Below, piece after piece: positions 1 to 8,797 of a DNA stretch of 64,000 nucleotides. Source of the DNA: Candidatus Saccharimonadota bacterium (lineage in GTDB: Bacteria; Patescibacteriota; Saccharimonadia; Saccharimonadales; Saccharimonadaceae); assembly GCA_905372305.1 (NCBI GenBank), contig CAJPOP010000001.1:186001-250000 (forward strand). The letters run 5' to 3'. A model generated the notes under the pieces. That model did not search any database, was not told the DNA's origin, and saw only the letters and a program-made list of their open reading frames with translations. The translations under genes and the position numbers were made by a program. Numbering within the stretch: the stretch's first letter is position 1; each line of letters begins with the position of its first letter.

Positions 1-1
1 T

Positions 2-796
2 CCAGAATCTGGCGATGAGATCTTATTACAGCCGCAAGAAATGTTGGTCGTAAAATATCGTGATGATGGCAAAGCATTGAGCTTGACAGCAGATGATCGG
101 TCGATTTGGATTGAGGATACTCAAGGTCTGGCGAGATATCAAACCGTTGCAGTGAAGGGCGCAAATCGAGAATCTCGTCGCGGATCGGCGTGGGCGTTAT
201 TTACCGATGGCTGGAGTTGGGCGATACCGACACCTGGAAAATGGGCAAATGTACGTACCGTTGAGATGTCTCAGACCCCGCGATCGCAGAGTCTGCCGCG
301 TGATGATTTAGCACCGTGTCCGGCTGGCCAATACCGCCATCCCGAAACGCGCCGCTGCCGGAAAATTGAAACCACCAAAACTAAGCCTGTGGCGCCGTGT
401 AAAGAGGGCTATTATCGCAGCGAGGCGACGGGTCGGTGCCGGTCGATTGCCTCAGCTGCCACTAAGACTTTGAAGCCTTGTCCTGACGGTCAATTTCGTA
501 ATCCAGCGACTGGCCGTTGTAAGAAAATTGCGTCTGCGGATGATGTCTTGAAAGAATGTCCGGAAGGCTTTGAGCGTAATCCAAAAACGCGCCGTTGCCG
601 GAAAATTGCCAAAAAATCTGCTCCGGCAGCAGCGTTTGCGCCGGAAAATATTAAGCAAGTTGCCGGCGCGACTTGGGGATGGTGGGCGTTCGGCGGTATT
701 AGTTCGCTAGCGGCTGGCTACGGAGCGTGGCAATGGCGCTGGGAAGTTTCGCAAATTGGACGAAAAATCCGCAAGTTCGTATCGCGCGGGAAATAA
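2..796 (+). CDS. C-terminal part of a surface protein with cysteine-pair repeats (5' end outside window)
   Basis: The frame is open to the window edge, so the true start lies upstream. The first ~80 residues end in a W-x-W ... PTPG pattern resembling the end of a lamin-tail (LTD) domain; this is a weak match. Then come four tandem copies of a ~33-residue unit of the form C-P-x-G-x-[YF]-R-x-P-x-T-x-R-C-[RK]-K-I, each with one Cys pair, near residues 92-190 counted from the first ATG (position 41). A single hydrophobic Trp-rich segment (GGISSLAAGYGAWQW) and a basic tail follow, suggesting a C-terminal membrane anchor with the repeats outside the cell. Function unknown; a cell-envelope role is inferred. 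Confidence 0.6.
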   Translation, partial: PESGDEILLQPQEMLVVKYRDDGKALSLTADDRSIWIEDTQGLARYQTVAVKGANRESRRGSAWALFTDGWSWAIPTPGKWANVRTVEMSQTPRSQSLPRDDLAPCPAGQYRHPETRRCRKIETTKTKPVAPCKEGYYRSEATGRCRSIASAATKTLKPCPDGQFRNPATGRCKKIASADDVLKECPEGFERNPKTRRCRKIAKKSAPAAAFAPENIKQVAGATWGWWAFGGISSLAAGYGAWQWRWEVSQIGRKIRKFVSRGK

Positions 797-820
797 CCAG
801 AAATAGTATAATTAGGTAAT

Positions 821-1303
821 ATGAGAATTATCGGTATTGATCCGGGAACGGGAATTTTAGGGTTTGGTGTCGTTGATTTTAGGCGCGGCGGCAATAAATT
901 TAAGATGGTAACGGCGGGAGTGATTACGACGCCGGCGCATACGCCGACCGATGAGCGGCTGGAGGAAATATTTAATTCGCTAACAGAGATAATTAACGAG
1001 ACAAAGCCTGATGTTATGTCGATTGAAAAATTGTTTTTCGCGCGTAATGTGACGACGGCAATTTCTGTAGCGGAAGCGCGCGGCGTGGCGATGCTGACAG
1101 GGCGCCGGGCTGGCATATCAATCGCTGAATATACGCCGCTGCAAATCAAACAAACGCTCACTGGCTACGGTAAGGCTGATAAAAAACAAATACAAGAAAT
1201 GGTGCGGCTGAATTTGGGATTAACAGAGGTTCCTAAGCCTGACGACTGTGCTGATGCGCTGGCGGCAGCAATTACTCATGCGGCGATGAGCCGTTTGGCG
1301 TGA
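821..1303 (+). CDS. ruvC: Holliday junction resolvase RuvC
   Basis: Endonuclease that resolves Holliday junctions with the RuvAB branch-migration motor. The 160-residue product has the family start MRIIGIDPGTGILGFGVVD with the first catalytic Asp, the central SIEKLFFARN segment with the catalytic Glu, and the C-terminal KPDDCADALAAAITHA motif with the last acidic pair. Length is normal. A TATAAT box at 807-812 lies 8 nt before the ATG with no clear Shine-Dalgarno site, suggesting a near-leaderless mRNA. ruvA and ruvB lie downstream, separated by a PBP gene and a DUF262 gene. Confidence 0.96.
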   Translation: MRIIGIDPGTGILGFGVVDFRRGGNKFKMVTAGVITTPAHTPTDERLEEIFNSLTEIINETKPDVMSIEKLFFARNVTTAISVAEARGVAMLTGRRAGISIAEYTPLQIKQTLTGYGKADKKQIQEMVRLNLGLTEVPKPDDCADALAAAITHAAMSRLA

Positions 1304-1316
1304 TATAATATTAGAC

Positions 1317-3788
1317 ATGGTCAGACGATCTTCTAGCGCTAAGCCGCAGACAACTCGCATGAGCCGGTATGCTAACATCGGCCGGGTAAAATCGAAGCAG
1401 AAAAAACAGCCGCGCCAGCACAAGCATTGCCTCTGGTTTTGGAATTTAAGCCGGCCGAAAAAGATATTAGTATGTTTGGCGCCGGTGCTGCTATTTTTAT
1501 TGATTGTGCCAATTGCCAGTTATCTCTACTATGCGCGCGATATCGGCGATCAGGAACGGCTGATGAATCGTAATAAAACTGGTATTGTGCTGACTGATAA
1601 TGCTGGCAAGGAAATTTATAGCATCGGCAATGCCGATCGGCGCAATATGGTGCCGCTTGGCGAAATTTCCGATGACATGAAACATGCTTTGATAGCTAGC
1701 GAGGATAAGGATTTTTACAAGCACGGCGGCTTTAATTTGCTGAGTATCTTTCGGGCAGCAGTGACGCGCCACGGCGGCGGGTCGACATTAACGCAGCAGC
1801 TGGTTAAGAATAATTTGCTGAGCGACGAACATAGTCTTTTGCGTAAATACCAGGAGCTATTTATGTCGATTGCTGTTGAACGAAGGTATAATAAAGACCA
1901 AATTTTAACGATGTATCTCAACTCGGTTTATTTCGGCGAGAATGCTTTTGGCATTGAAGAAGCAGCGAAAGTTTATTTCGGTAAGCTGCCGAAAGATTTG
2001 AATGTGGCAGAGAGTAGTATGCTAGTTGGCTTATTGCCGGCACCGAGCTTGTATTCGCCGGTTAGCGGTGATGCTGCTGAAGCTAAGCGGCAGCAAAAGA
2101 CAGTGTTAAAGCGCATGGCAAACGAGGGTTATATTACGAAGGACCAGCAAAAGCAAGCCGAGGAGCAGCAACTGGCGTATGCTGATAGTAAATCTCAAAA
2201 AACCAACTCAACCGCGCCGCATTTTACGGAGATGGTTATTAAAGAACTGATTAATAAGTACGGCGGCGAAAAGAAAGGCTATGAGAAAATAATACGTTCT
2301 GGATACCGCGTTAAGACGTCGCTGAACTTGGAAACGCAGCAAATATTAGAGCAGAGTATTGCCAAGCAAATGAGGCGGATAAATCTGGCTGGCGGCAGTA
2401 ACGCCAGCGGCGTTGTGGTGGATCCGTCAACTGGCGAAGTACGGGCGCTGGTTGGCAGTGCCGATTACAACAATCCTGATTGGGGTAAGGTTAATATGGC
2501 GACCACGCCGCGCCAGCCGGGTTCAAGCTTCAAACCGATCTATTACTCGCAGGCTTTGGCTGACGGGGTTATTACGCCGGCGACAGTCTTTGAAGACAAG
2601 CTGACTGACTTTGGCGGTTATGTACCATATAATGCTACGCGCCAATGGTTCGGTAATGTAACAACCCGCAAAGCGCTGAACTTTTCTCTCAATATTCCAA
2701 GCGTACTGGTAATGAAAAAATACGGCATCAGCCGGTCAATTCAAGCGGCTAAAAGACTTGGTATTACTACGCTTGATGAGAATAAAAACTATGGTTTATC
2801 GTTGGCGCTAGGTTCGGCGGAAGTTCGGTTGACGGAAATGACTAATGCCTATGCAGCTTTTGCTAACCAGGGCGAGCGGTATTCATCGCTGAATTTAATT
2901 ACTGAAGTCAAGGATAAATTCGGCAAGAACGCCAACTGGCAAGCATCCAATAAGCAGCAGTCGATCAGCAAAGGCGGCGCTTACTTGATTTCAAATATCT
3001 TATCCGATAATGCAGCGCGCGCTGGTATGTTTGGCTCCAGTCTGACTATTAGCGGTAAAACTGTAGCAGTAAAAACCGGCACGACCAACGATAATCGCGA
3101 CGCTTGGACGATTGGCTATACGCCGCAGTATGCTATCGGCGTTTGGGTTGGTAACAATAATAATGCAGTTATGAGCCACGGCGGCGCTGATGCGGCGGCA
3201 CCGATTTGGCGCAGCGCGATGACCCAATTGTTATCTGGCGTTAAAACTGGATTCACTATGCCAAGCGATGTGGTGCAGCGCAGCGTGTGCAGCAGTAATG
3301 GCGGTTTGGCGGATAATTCCAGCCCAGGCACGTATAAGGAGTATTTCCTAACTAGCGCCGTGCCGACGCACAAGTGTAATCAAACTAAGCCAAAAATAGA
3401 AGTTTGCAACCTGAGCACTAAAAAGATGGAGTCGATTTTTGAGGATGAGTTTGACGCGGGCAAGCATTCTAAGAATGCTAGCGATTGTGCTGATACTAAG
3501 AAAAAAATAACTGTTTGCGACAGAACGGCTCGCAGGGTTGTGACTATTGACGAGGATAAATTTGACAGTACAAAGCACTCGAGAAATACGAGCAGTTGTA
3601 GCAGCTCCGGGTCTTCTGCTGGCGACGATGGCGATACATCGGGCGGCGGCGATTCCGATTCAGGAAACTCTGGCGGTTCTAATAATCCGAGCAATCCAGG
3701 CAATGGTAATAATAATGGCGGCGGCCAAACAAATCCACCGCCAGGCGGCAGCGGCGATAATAATGGCGGCGGAGGACAAAATCCTTGA
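1317..3788 (+). CDS. Class A penicillin-binding protein (glycosyltransferase/transpeptidase)
   Basis: Bifunctional peptidoglycan synthase. A short basic cytoplasmic tail is followed by one membrane helix (residues ~48-70). The GT51 transglycosylase domain has the ASEDKDFYKHGG and GGGSTLTQQLVKN motifs, and the transpeptidase domain has SSFKP (active-site Ser), an SLN-like motif and KTGTTNDNRD. The C-terminus carries two ~38-residue repeats, each with a Cys pair (KIEVCN... and KITVCD...), then a long Gly/Asn/Ser/Pro-rich tail, probably extracellular. TATAAT at 1304-1309 is 7 nt before the ATG. The stop overlaps the TTG start of ruvA, so the two are probably translationally coupled. Confidence 0.95.
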   Translation: MVRRSSSAKPQTTRMSRYANIGRVKSKQKKQPRQHKHCLWFWNLSRPKKILVCLAPVLLFLLIVPIASYLYYARDIGDQERLMNRNKTGIVLTDNAGKEIYSIGNADRRNMVPLGEISDDMKHALIASEDKDFYKHGGFNLLSIFRAAVTRHGGGSTLTQQLVKNNLLSDEHSLLRKYQELFMSIAVERRYNKDQILTMYLNSVYFGENAFGIEEAAKVYFGKLPKDLNVAESSMLVGLLPAPSLYSPVSGDAAEAKRQQKTVLKRMANEGYITKDQQKQAEEQQLAYADSKSQKTNSTAPHFTEMVIKELINKYGGEKKGYEKIIRSGYRVKTSLNLETQQILEQSIAKQMRRINLAGGSNASGVVVDPSTGEVRALVGSADYNNPDWGKVNMATTPRQPGSSFKPIYYSQALADGVITPATVFEDKLTDFGGYVPYNATRQWFGNVTTRKALNFSLNIPSVLVMKKYGISRSIQAAKRLGITTLDENKNYGLSLALGSAEVRLTEMTNAYAAFANQGERYSSLNLITEVKDKFGKNANWQASNKQQSISKGGAYLISNILSDNAARAGMFGSSLTISGKTVAVKTGTTNDNRDAWTIGYTPQYAIGVWVGNNNNAVMSHGGADAAAPIWRSAMTQLLSGVKTGFTMPSDVVQRSVCSSNGGLADNSSPGTYKEYFLTSAVPTHKCNQTKPKIEVCNLSTKKMESIFEDEFDAGKHSKNASDCADTKKKITVCDRTARRVVTIDEDKFDSTKHSRNTSSCSSSGSSAGDDGDTSGGGDSDSGNSGGSNNPSNPGNGNNNGGGQTNPPPGGSGDNNGGGGQNP

Positions 3789-4363
3789 TCGCTCACCTTT
3801 CTGGTAAGGTTGCTGAAAAGTTTGGCGCGGGTAGTATAGTGATTGATGTTCACGGCGTCGGTTACGAAGTCAGCGTGTCGGCTGGCGATTTTGAGGCAGT
3901 GGCGCTAGGTCAAGACGCCAAGTTTTACACCTATCATCATGTCCGTGAGCAAGCGGAGGAATTATTCGGATTCTCGAGCCTGGCGGCAAAGAAACTGTTT
4001 GAAATGCTGATCACTGTTCAGGGTGTCGGCCCAAAGGCCGCGTTAGCGATTCTTAGCCTGGGCGACGCGGAACAGGTGCGCAACGCCATCGCCAACGCTG
4101 ATAGTGCTTTTGTGCAAAAAGCTGCTGGCGTCGGTAAAAAAACTGCCGAGCGCGTGGTGGTTGATTTGAGCGATAAGGTTGGCTTGCCAACGCAGTATGG
4201 TCGAGCGGACACGCCAGTCCAGGTTGAGCTTAACACTTCTGATGAGGCATTGGAGGCGCTGATGGCGCTGGGTTACACTTTGGCTGACGCTACCAAGGCG
4301 CTGGAAAATGTTGATGTCAACCTGCCGACGGCACAGCGGGTGACCGAAGCGTTGAAGAAATAA
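3785..4363 (+). CDS. ruvA: Holliday junction branch migration protein RuvA
   Basis: Junction-binding subunit that loads RuvB. The 192-residue product has the N-terminal OB domain (MIAHLSGKV...), two helix-hairpin-helix motifs (LITVQGVGPKAALAIL and AAGVGKKTAERVVVDL) and the C-terminal domain III that contacts RuvB. The start is TTG and overlaps the TGA stop of the upstream PBP gene (TTGA), so PBP and RuvA are probably co-translated. Confidence 0.95.
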   Translation: MIAHLSGKVAEKFGAGSIVIDVHGVGYEVSVSAGDFEAVALGQDAKFYTYHHVREQAEELFGFSSLAAKKLFEMLITVQGVGPKAALAILSLGDAEQVRNAIANADSAFVQKAAGVGKKTAERVVVDLSDKVGLPTQYGRADTPVQVELNTSDEALEALMALGYTLADATKALENVDVNLPTAQRVTEALKK

Positions 4364-4568
4364 AGTTACTTAGGAACCGAAATTACTAGCCTGCTCCGAT
4401 TCGTTTTCTGCTGCCAGTTTTTGCCTTGCTTCTCTGATGAGATCTTCTATGTCGTCAAGTGTTAGCCTGCTGCTGCCGTGGATTCCTCCTATCGGCAGTT
4501 TGTAATAGGAATATTATAGCATGAACTAGCGTGCGGGTATAATTCTCAGGGTGCTATAATAGACATAT
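4364..4568. other. Intergenic region with a promoter and an open minus-strand frame lacking a start codon
   Basis: A plus-strand TATAAT at 4555-4560 serves the next gene. On the minus strand, 4498-4370 is open and would encode a plausible acidic/basic helical peptide (LTLDDIEDLIREARQKLAAE) behind an AGGAGG-like site and a TATAAT. No ATG, GTG or TTG is correctly placed; only a CTG at 4496-4498 is available, upstream of that site. It may be a decayed antitoxin-like gene, or chance. Confidence 0.25.
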
Positions 4569-6368
4569 ATGGAAGATACAAAATTTTCTCTTAATCAAAC
4601 GCCAATTAGTACTATTCTGGCCTGGGTAGAAAGCGGTGCAATTGCTATTCCGGAGATCCAGCGGCCGTTTGTATGGATGAGTTGGCAGGTACGCGATTTG
4701 ATGGATTCGTTATATCAAGGCTATCCAGTCGGCTATATCATTACTTGGCAAAACCCAGACGTGAAGCTGAAGGATGGGTCGACGTCGCAGGGCAAGCGTA
4801 TTTTGATTGATGGCCAGCAACGTATCACTGCACTCAGGGCAGCGATTAGCGGGCTTGATGTGATAGATAAAAAATATAAGAAAAAACGGATTGCTATATC
4901 GTTTAATCCGCTGACTGAGGAGTTTCGTACTCGTACAGTTTCAACTATTCGCGGTAAAGAATGGATTAGCGATATTGCTGAAGTGATGGTAAACGGCTAT
5001 GATACGCTGACGTTTGTTGAAGAATATGCAGAAAAAAATCCGTCGTTAACGCGCCAAGAGGTTAATATGCGACTTAACCGTTTGATCCAGATTAAAAATA
5101 AGCAAATTGGTGAAATCCAGCTTAGTCCGTCTTTGGATATCAATATAGTAAATGAAATATTTGTCCGAATTAATGCCAGCGGCGTTAATCTCAGTAATGC
5201 CGATTTTGCAATGAGTAAAATTGCGGTTTATGAGAACGAGCCGGGCGATGAAATGGGCATGAAACTCCGTAAATTTATTGATTATTTTGCACATCTGTCG
5301 GTTGCCCCCGAGCAGTTTGACATTATTAAGGAAAACGATACAGAATTTGCTAAAACTGATTATTTTACGAAAATATCTTGGCTTAAAAATGAAACAGACG
5401 ACCTGTATGACCCATCTTATAATGATATTATTCGGGTTGTTGGTTTGACGCAGTTTGCAAGGGGCAAACTTGGCGATATCGTGGCATTGCTTTCGGGCCG
5501 TAATTTTGAAACTCGCCAGGATGAAAAAGAAATTGCCGACGAGTCCTTCCGAAAGCTTGAGAAGGGTTTGTACCAATTTACAAACGAAAATAAATTTAAG
5601 CATTTTATGCAAAACATTTTGCGCGGCAGCGGTTATGACGAACCTAGTATGTTGATTGCTCGCAATGCCGTTAATTACGCCTATGCAATGTACCTGCGGC
5701 TATTTGATATTAGCGAAAATCATGCCGAAGCTAATTCGCTAGTTCGTAGATTGCTGGCAATTTCGTTACTGACTGGTCGCCATTCCGGCAGTTTTGAAAC
5801 TAAGTTTGAGCAGGATATTAAACGGATTCAAAATCCTGGAGATTTGGCTAAATTTGTTGCTACGCTGGAAAAGCAGGAATTATCTGATATATTTTGGAAC
5901 TCAACATTGGTTGACGAGCTTGATAAGCCGACGATAAATAATCCGTTTTGGCACATGTTTGTTGCGGCGCAGAATAAATTACTAAAGCAAGGCTTCTTGT
6001 CGAAAAATAATATTGCCAGAGATTTGGCGACTGATGACGTGCATCACATTTTTCCTAAAAATTATTTAGTTAAGCATGGTTATGATAAAACTAAATACAA
6101 TAGAATTGCTAATTTTGTACATCTGCGCAATGATATAAATATTTCAGTTGGAGATTTAGCTCCTCGCGATTACTTAAGCGATATTTTAAGTAATAAAAAT
6201 GACCATCACAGTGATATTACTGGCGAGGATGAACTAAAAAGCAACTTTAGTGATAATGCAATTCCAATTCTATTAATGAAGGCGGTGGCCGTTGATTATG
6301 AAGAATTTTTAAAACAGCGGCAGCGACTGATGGCTAAGATGCTAAAAGAATATTACAGGAGCTTATAA
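4569..6368 (+). CDS. DUF262/DUF1524 GmrSD-like protein (putative type IV restriction nuclease)
   Basis: 599 residues. The N-terminal DUF262 (ParB/Srx-fold NTPase) region has IPEIQRPFVW at 27-36 and DGQQR at 81-85. The C-terminus has an HNH-like DUF1524 motif, VHHIFPKNYL around residues 491-500, followed by N-x-I-x-N-x-V-x-L and GDLAPRDYL. In characterised relatives (GmrSD, BrxU) the N-terminal domain uses nucleotide and the C-terminal domain cuts modified DNA. This gene lies between ruvA and ruvB, and its TAA stop overlaps the ruvB ATG. TATAAT at 4555-4560 is 8 nt before the start, giving it its own promoter. Family assignment is firm; an anti-phage role is inferred from the family. Confidence 0.85.
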   Translation: MEDTKFSLNQTPISTILAWVESGAIAIPEIQRPFVWMSWQVRDLMDSLYQGYPVGYIITWQNPDVKLKDGSTSQGKRILIDGQQRITALRAAISGLDVIDKKYKKKRIAISFNPLTEEFRTRTVSTIRGKEWISDIAEVMVNGYDTLTFVEEYAEKNPSLTRQEVNMRLNRLIQIKNKQIGEIQLSPSLDINIVNEIFVRINASGVNLSNADFAMSKIAVYENEPGDEMGMKLRKFIDYFAHLSVAPEQFDIIKENDTEFAKTDYFTKISWLKNETDDLYDPSYNDIIRVVGLTQFARGKLGDIVALLSGRNFETRQDEKEIADESFRKLEKGLYQFTNENKFKHFMQNILRGSGYDEPSMLIARNAVNYAYAMYLRLFDISENHAEANSLVRRLLAISLLTGRHSGSFETKFEQDIKRIQNPGDLAKFVATLEKQELSDIFWNSTLVDELDKPTINNPFWHMFVAAQNKLLKQGFLSKNNIARDLATDDVHHIFPKNYLVKHGYDKTKYNRIANFVHLRNDINISVGDLAPRDYLSDILSNKNDHHSDITGEDELKSNFSDNAIPILLMKAVAVDYEEFLKQRQRLMAKMLKEYYRSL

Positions 6369-7366
6369 TGGCAATTCAAAGAATAGTCGATACCAGCCCG
6401 CATGACGACGATACCGAGGAGCAGCGGATTGAAGTTAGCTTGCGCCCGCAGAGTTTTAGTGAGTACGTTGGTCAGGAGCGATTGAAGCGTAATTTGCGGT
6501 TGGCGATTGAGGCGGCAAAGAAGCGCGGTGAGCCACTGGATCATGTGCTGCTCTACGGCCCGCCAGGACTGGGCAAGACGACCATGGCGACGGTGATCGC
6601 CAATGAGATGGGGACGAATTTGCGTATTACCAGCGGCCCGGCCATTGAGAAAGCTGGCGATTTGGCATCGATTTTGACCAATTTGGCGGACGGCGATATT
6701 TTGTTCATCGATGAGATTCATCGGCTGGGCCGGGCGGTGGAAGAGATTTTATATTCAGCCATGGAAGATTTCAAGCTGGATATCGTCATCGGCAAGGGGC
6801 CGGCAGCTCGGTCGATTCGGCTGGATCTGCCGCGGTTTACGGTGATTGGCGCAACGACGCGGACAGGTAGTCTGGCGGCGCCGCTGCGCGATCGATTCGG
6901 GCATATTTACCGGCTGGAGTTTTACGAGCCAGAGGATATCGCTAAAATTGTGACTCGGAGTGCGGCTATTTTAGAATCGTCGATTCGGCATGAAGCAGCG
7001 AACCTGTTGTCGACGCGAGCCCGCCTGACGCCGCGCATCGCCAATCGCCTGCTCAAGCGCGTACGCGATTATGCCGACGTCAATGGTGATGGCATAATTG
7101 ATGTGAAAACAACAACGAGCGCCTTGGAAATGCTAGAAGTGGATGAGCTGGGATTAGACCCGGCTGACCGTAATTTACTGCAATCAATTCTGGAAAATTA
7201 TGGCGACAATCCAGTTGGGCTAACCACCATTGCTGCTCTGACTGGTGATGAAGCGACGACGATTGAGGATTTTTATGAGCCGTATTTGCTACAAATTGGC
7301 TTTATTGAGCGTACGCCTCGTGGTCGTCGGGTAACGATTAAGGCGAAGCGGCATCTCCAGAAATAG
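6368..7366 (+). CDS. ruvB: Holliday junction branch migration ATPase RuvB
   Basis: AAA+ motor, 332 residues. Visible features are Walker A GPPGLGKTT, Walker B ILFIDEIHRL, the sensor/Arg-finger region GATTRTGSLAAPLRDRFG, and the C-terminal winged helix (GLTTIAALTGDEATTIEDFYEPYLLQIGFI in shortened form). The A of its ATG is the last base of the upstream DUF262 stop codon, so expression is probably coupled to that gene. Confidence 0.97.
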   Translation: MAIQRIVDTSPHDDDTEEQRIEVSLRPQSFSEYVGQERLKRNLRLAIEAAKKRGEPLDHVLLYGPPGLGKTTMATVIANEMGTNLRITSGPAIEKAGDLASILTNLADGDILFIDEIHRLGRAVEEILYSAMEDFKLDIVIGKGPAARSIRLDLPRFTVIGATTRTGSLAAPLRDRFGHIYRLEFYEPEDIAKIVTRSAAILESSIRHEAANLLSTRARLTPRIANRLLKRVRDYADVNGDGIIDVKTTTSALEMLEVDELGLDPADRNLLQSILENYGDNPVGLTTIAALTGDEATTIEDFYEPYLLQIGFIERTPRGRRVTIKAKRHLQK

Positions 7367-7427
7367 CGCTCGTATTCTGCGGCCTTTTATGATTTAATGA
7401 AAGTAGCAAACTTAACTAGGAGCCGCT

Positions 7428-7502
7428 ATGGGCAAACACACGAAATTTATCGTCGAAAAGCAGGCTCATCATAGTGCAGATCATGCTATAATATGGTCAT
7501 GA
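7428..7502 (+). CDS. Possible 24-residue peptide
   Basis: ATG at 7428 is preceded by AGGAG at 7419-7423 with 4 nt spacing, and the frame encodes MGKHTKFIVEKQAHHSADHA plus four residues. It ends in a TGA overlapping the ATG of the next gene at 7499 (ATGA). The good ribosome site and stop-start overlap suggest real translation or a coupling leader, but no homology is recognised. Confidence 0.35.
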   Translation: MGKHTKFIVEKQAHHSADHAIIWS

Positions 7503-8332
7503 AGCCGCAATCATCGTCAGAAGATCTAACGCAGCCAGTGGCCTATGACGCTGATGGGCGTCCGCTGTATCATCATCCGCCGCAGACCGGTCAGCCGGCG
7601 CCTGTAGTTGGGCAGACGATGTCTCATGTGACTTCGCGCCCAGAGATAATTGATGGCGAAAATTTTGATCCGCGAATTCGTAGCCAATATGCTAATGAGC
7701 CGCAGGTGGTGCATGTTGCCAGAGAGATTGATCCCAAGCCGTTTATGATCAGCGATGAAGTCAAGGCAAAGCATGACGAGTCGGTTGCGCGCTATCCAGA
7801 TTTGAATTTGAGCGAAGGCGAGTATGTTATTTTGGATATTAAGCGTCATCCGATTGGTATGATTATTCCAGTCGCTGTTGCCGTATTGCTTATCGTTGCT
7901 ATCATGGTGTTTGTGGTGACATATCCATCGTTAGCTGCCGATTCAATAATTTCCGGCATGCCATCGCTGACGACCGTCTTTGGTATAGCGTTGTTGTTTA
8001 TCGGTTTAGTGGCTTTGGGCGGCGCGGTAGCGTTGTGGATTTATTTGCAAAATCAGTTCTATTTAACAAACGAAAGCGTCATTCAGGAAATTCAGGAAAG
8101 CTTAGTGTCGCGCCACGAACAGACAGTGAGCTTGGGTAGTATTGAGGACGCTAGTTTTCGCCAATCGGGAATTATTCAAACGATCCTTAATTACGGGACG
8201 ATTCGTCTTAGCACGGAGGGCGAGGAGACAACTTATATCTTTCAGTATGTCGCTAATCCGCGCCGGCAGATCGCTATCATAAACAATGCGATTGAAGACT
8301 TTAAGAATGGCCGCCCCGTCTGCGACGATTAG
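7499..8332 (+). CDS. Membrane protein with PH-like (bPH2/DUF304) domain
   Basis: A proline-rich cytoplasmic N-terminus (~110 residues) precedes two hydrophobic helices (GMIIPVAVAVLLIVAIMVFV and LTTVFGIALLFIGLVALGGA) and a bacterial PH-like domain (FYLTNESVIQEIQESL ... DASFRQSGIIQTILNYGTI). The start is set at 7499 because TATAAT at 7487-7492 is only 6 nt upstream; an in-frame ATG at 7493 would lie at the -10 box itself. Role unknown; such proteins are common membrane components. Confidence 0.75.
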   Translation: MKPQSSSEDLTQPVAYDADGRPLYHHPPQTGQPAPVVGQTMSHVTSRPEIIDGENFDPRIRSQYANEPQVVHVAREIDPKPFMISDEVKAKHDESVARYPDLNLSEGEYVILDIKRHPIGMIIPVAVAVLLIVAIMVFVVTYPSLAADSIISGMPSLTTVFGIALLFIGLVALGGAVALWIYLQNQFYLTNESVIQEIQESLVSRHEQTVSLGSIEDASFRQSGIIQTILNYGTIRLSTEGEETTYIFQYVANPRRQIAIINNAIEDFKNGRPVCDD

Positions 8333-8337
8333 TTAGG

Positions 8338-8730
8338 TTATTTATGGCGGCTTTCTTTGATGTAATCGTCTTCGCCGGCTAGCACGGCGCGCAGCTTATA
8401 AGATTTGCATTTGCCGTTGTTACAGTTTGCTGCTTCGTAGCGGTAAGCGCTCGCCCTGTCGCCTATTTTTTTATTGTTCGGATCATTTAATAAAGCCGTG
8501 TCCATAGTCAGTAAGGTTTTGTCTTCTATTTTCTCCGGATAATAGCCGTTTTTAGCATAAAAACCTTCTTCCAGGCTGTAGTACATGGCGTTGATGGCGG
8601 TGCGTTTTTTAGTGTTGTCGGACTCATCTCGTATCTTTGACAGCTGGAAAAATCCTAAAACTGCGACTGCAATTAAGAAAGCTATGACGACCAATAATTC
8701 AATAACAGTAAAACCATTTCGCTTATTCAT
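8338..8730 (-). CDS. Type IV prepilin-like protein
   Basis: 130 residues. The short basic leader MNKRNG is followed by FTVIELLVVIAFLIAVAVLG, the class III prepilin cleavage/methylation signature with Glu5 of the mature protein, then a soluble domain with a Cys pair (AANCNNGKCK). Likely a minor pilin. ATTATA at 8737-8742 (TATAAT on this strand) is 6 nt before the ATG. It is divergently transcribed from recA. Confidence 0.85.
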   Translation of the reverse strand: MNKRNGFTVIELLVVIAFLIAVAVLGFFQLSKIRDESDNTKKRTAINAMYYSLEEGFYAKNGYYPEKIEDKTLLTMDTALLNDPNNKKIGDRASAYRYEAANCNNGKCKSYKLRAVLAGEDDYIKESRHK

Positions 8731-8763
8731 AGACTAATTATAGCAAATATAGCAACAAATCGG

Positions 8764-8797
8764 TATAATAAAAGTAACAACTAAGGAGGGGAGCGTT
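8764..8797 (+). promoter_or_regulatory. recA promoter -10 box and strong ribosome-binding site
   Basis: TATAAT at 8764-8769 followed by AAGGAGGGG just before the recA ATG at 8798. Unlike many genes here, recA has a conventional leader. The divergent pilin promoter lies ~25 bp away. No SOS-box-like dyad was seen. Confidence 0.6.
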
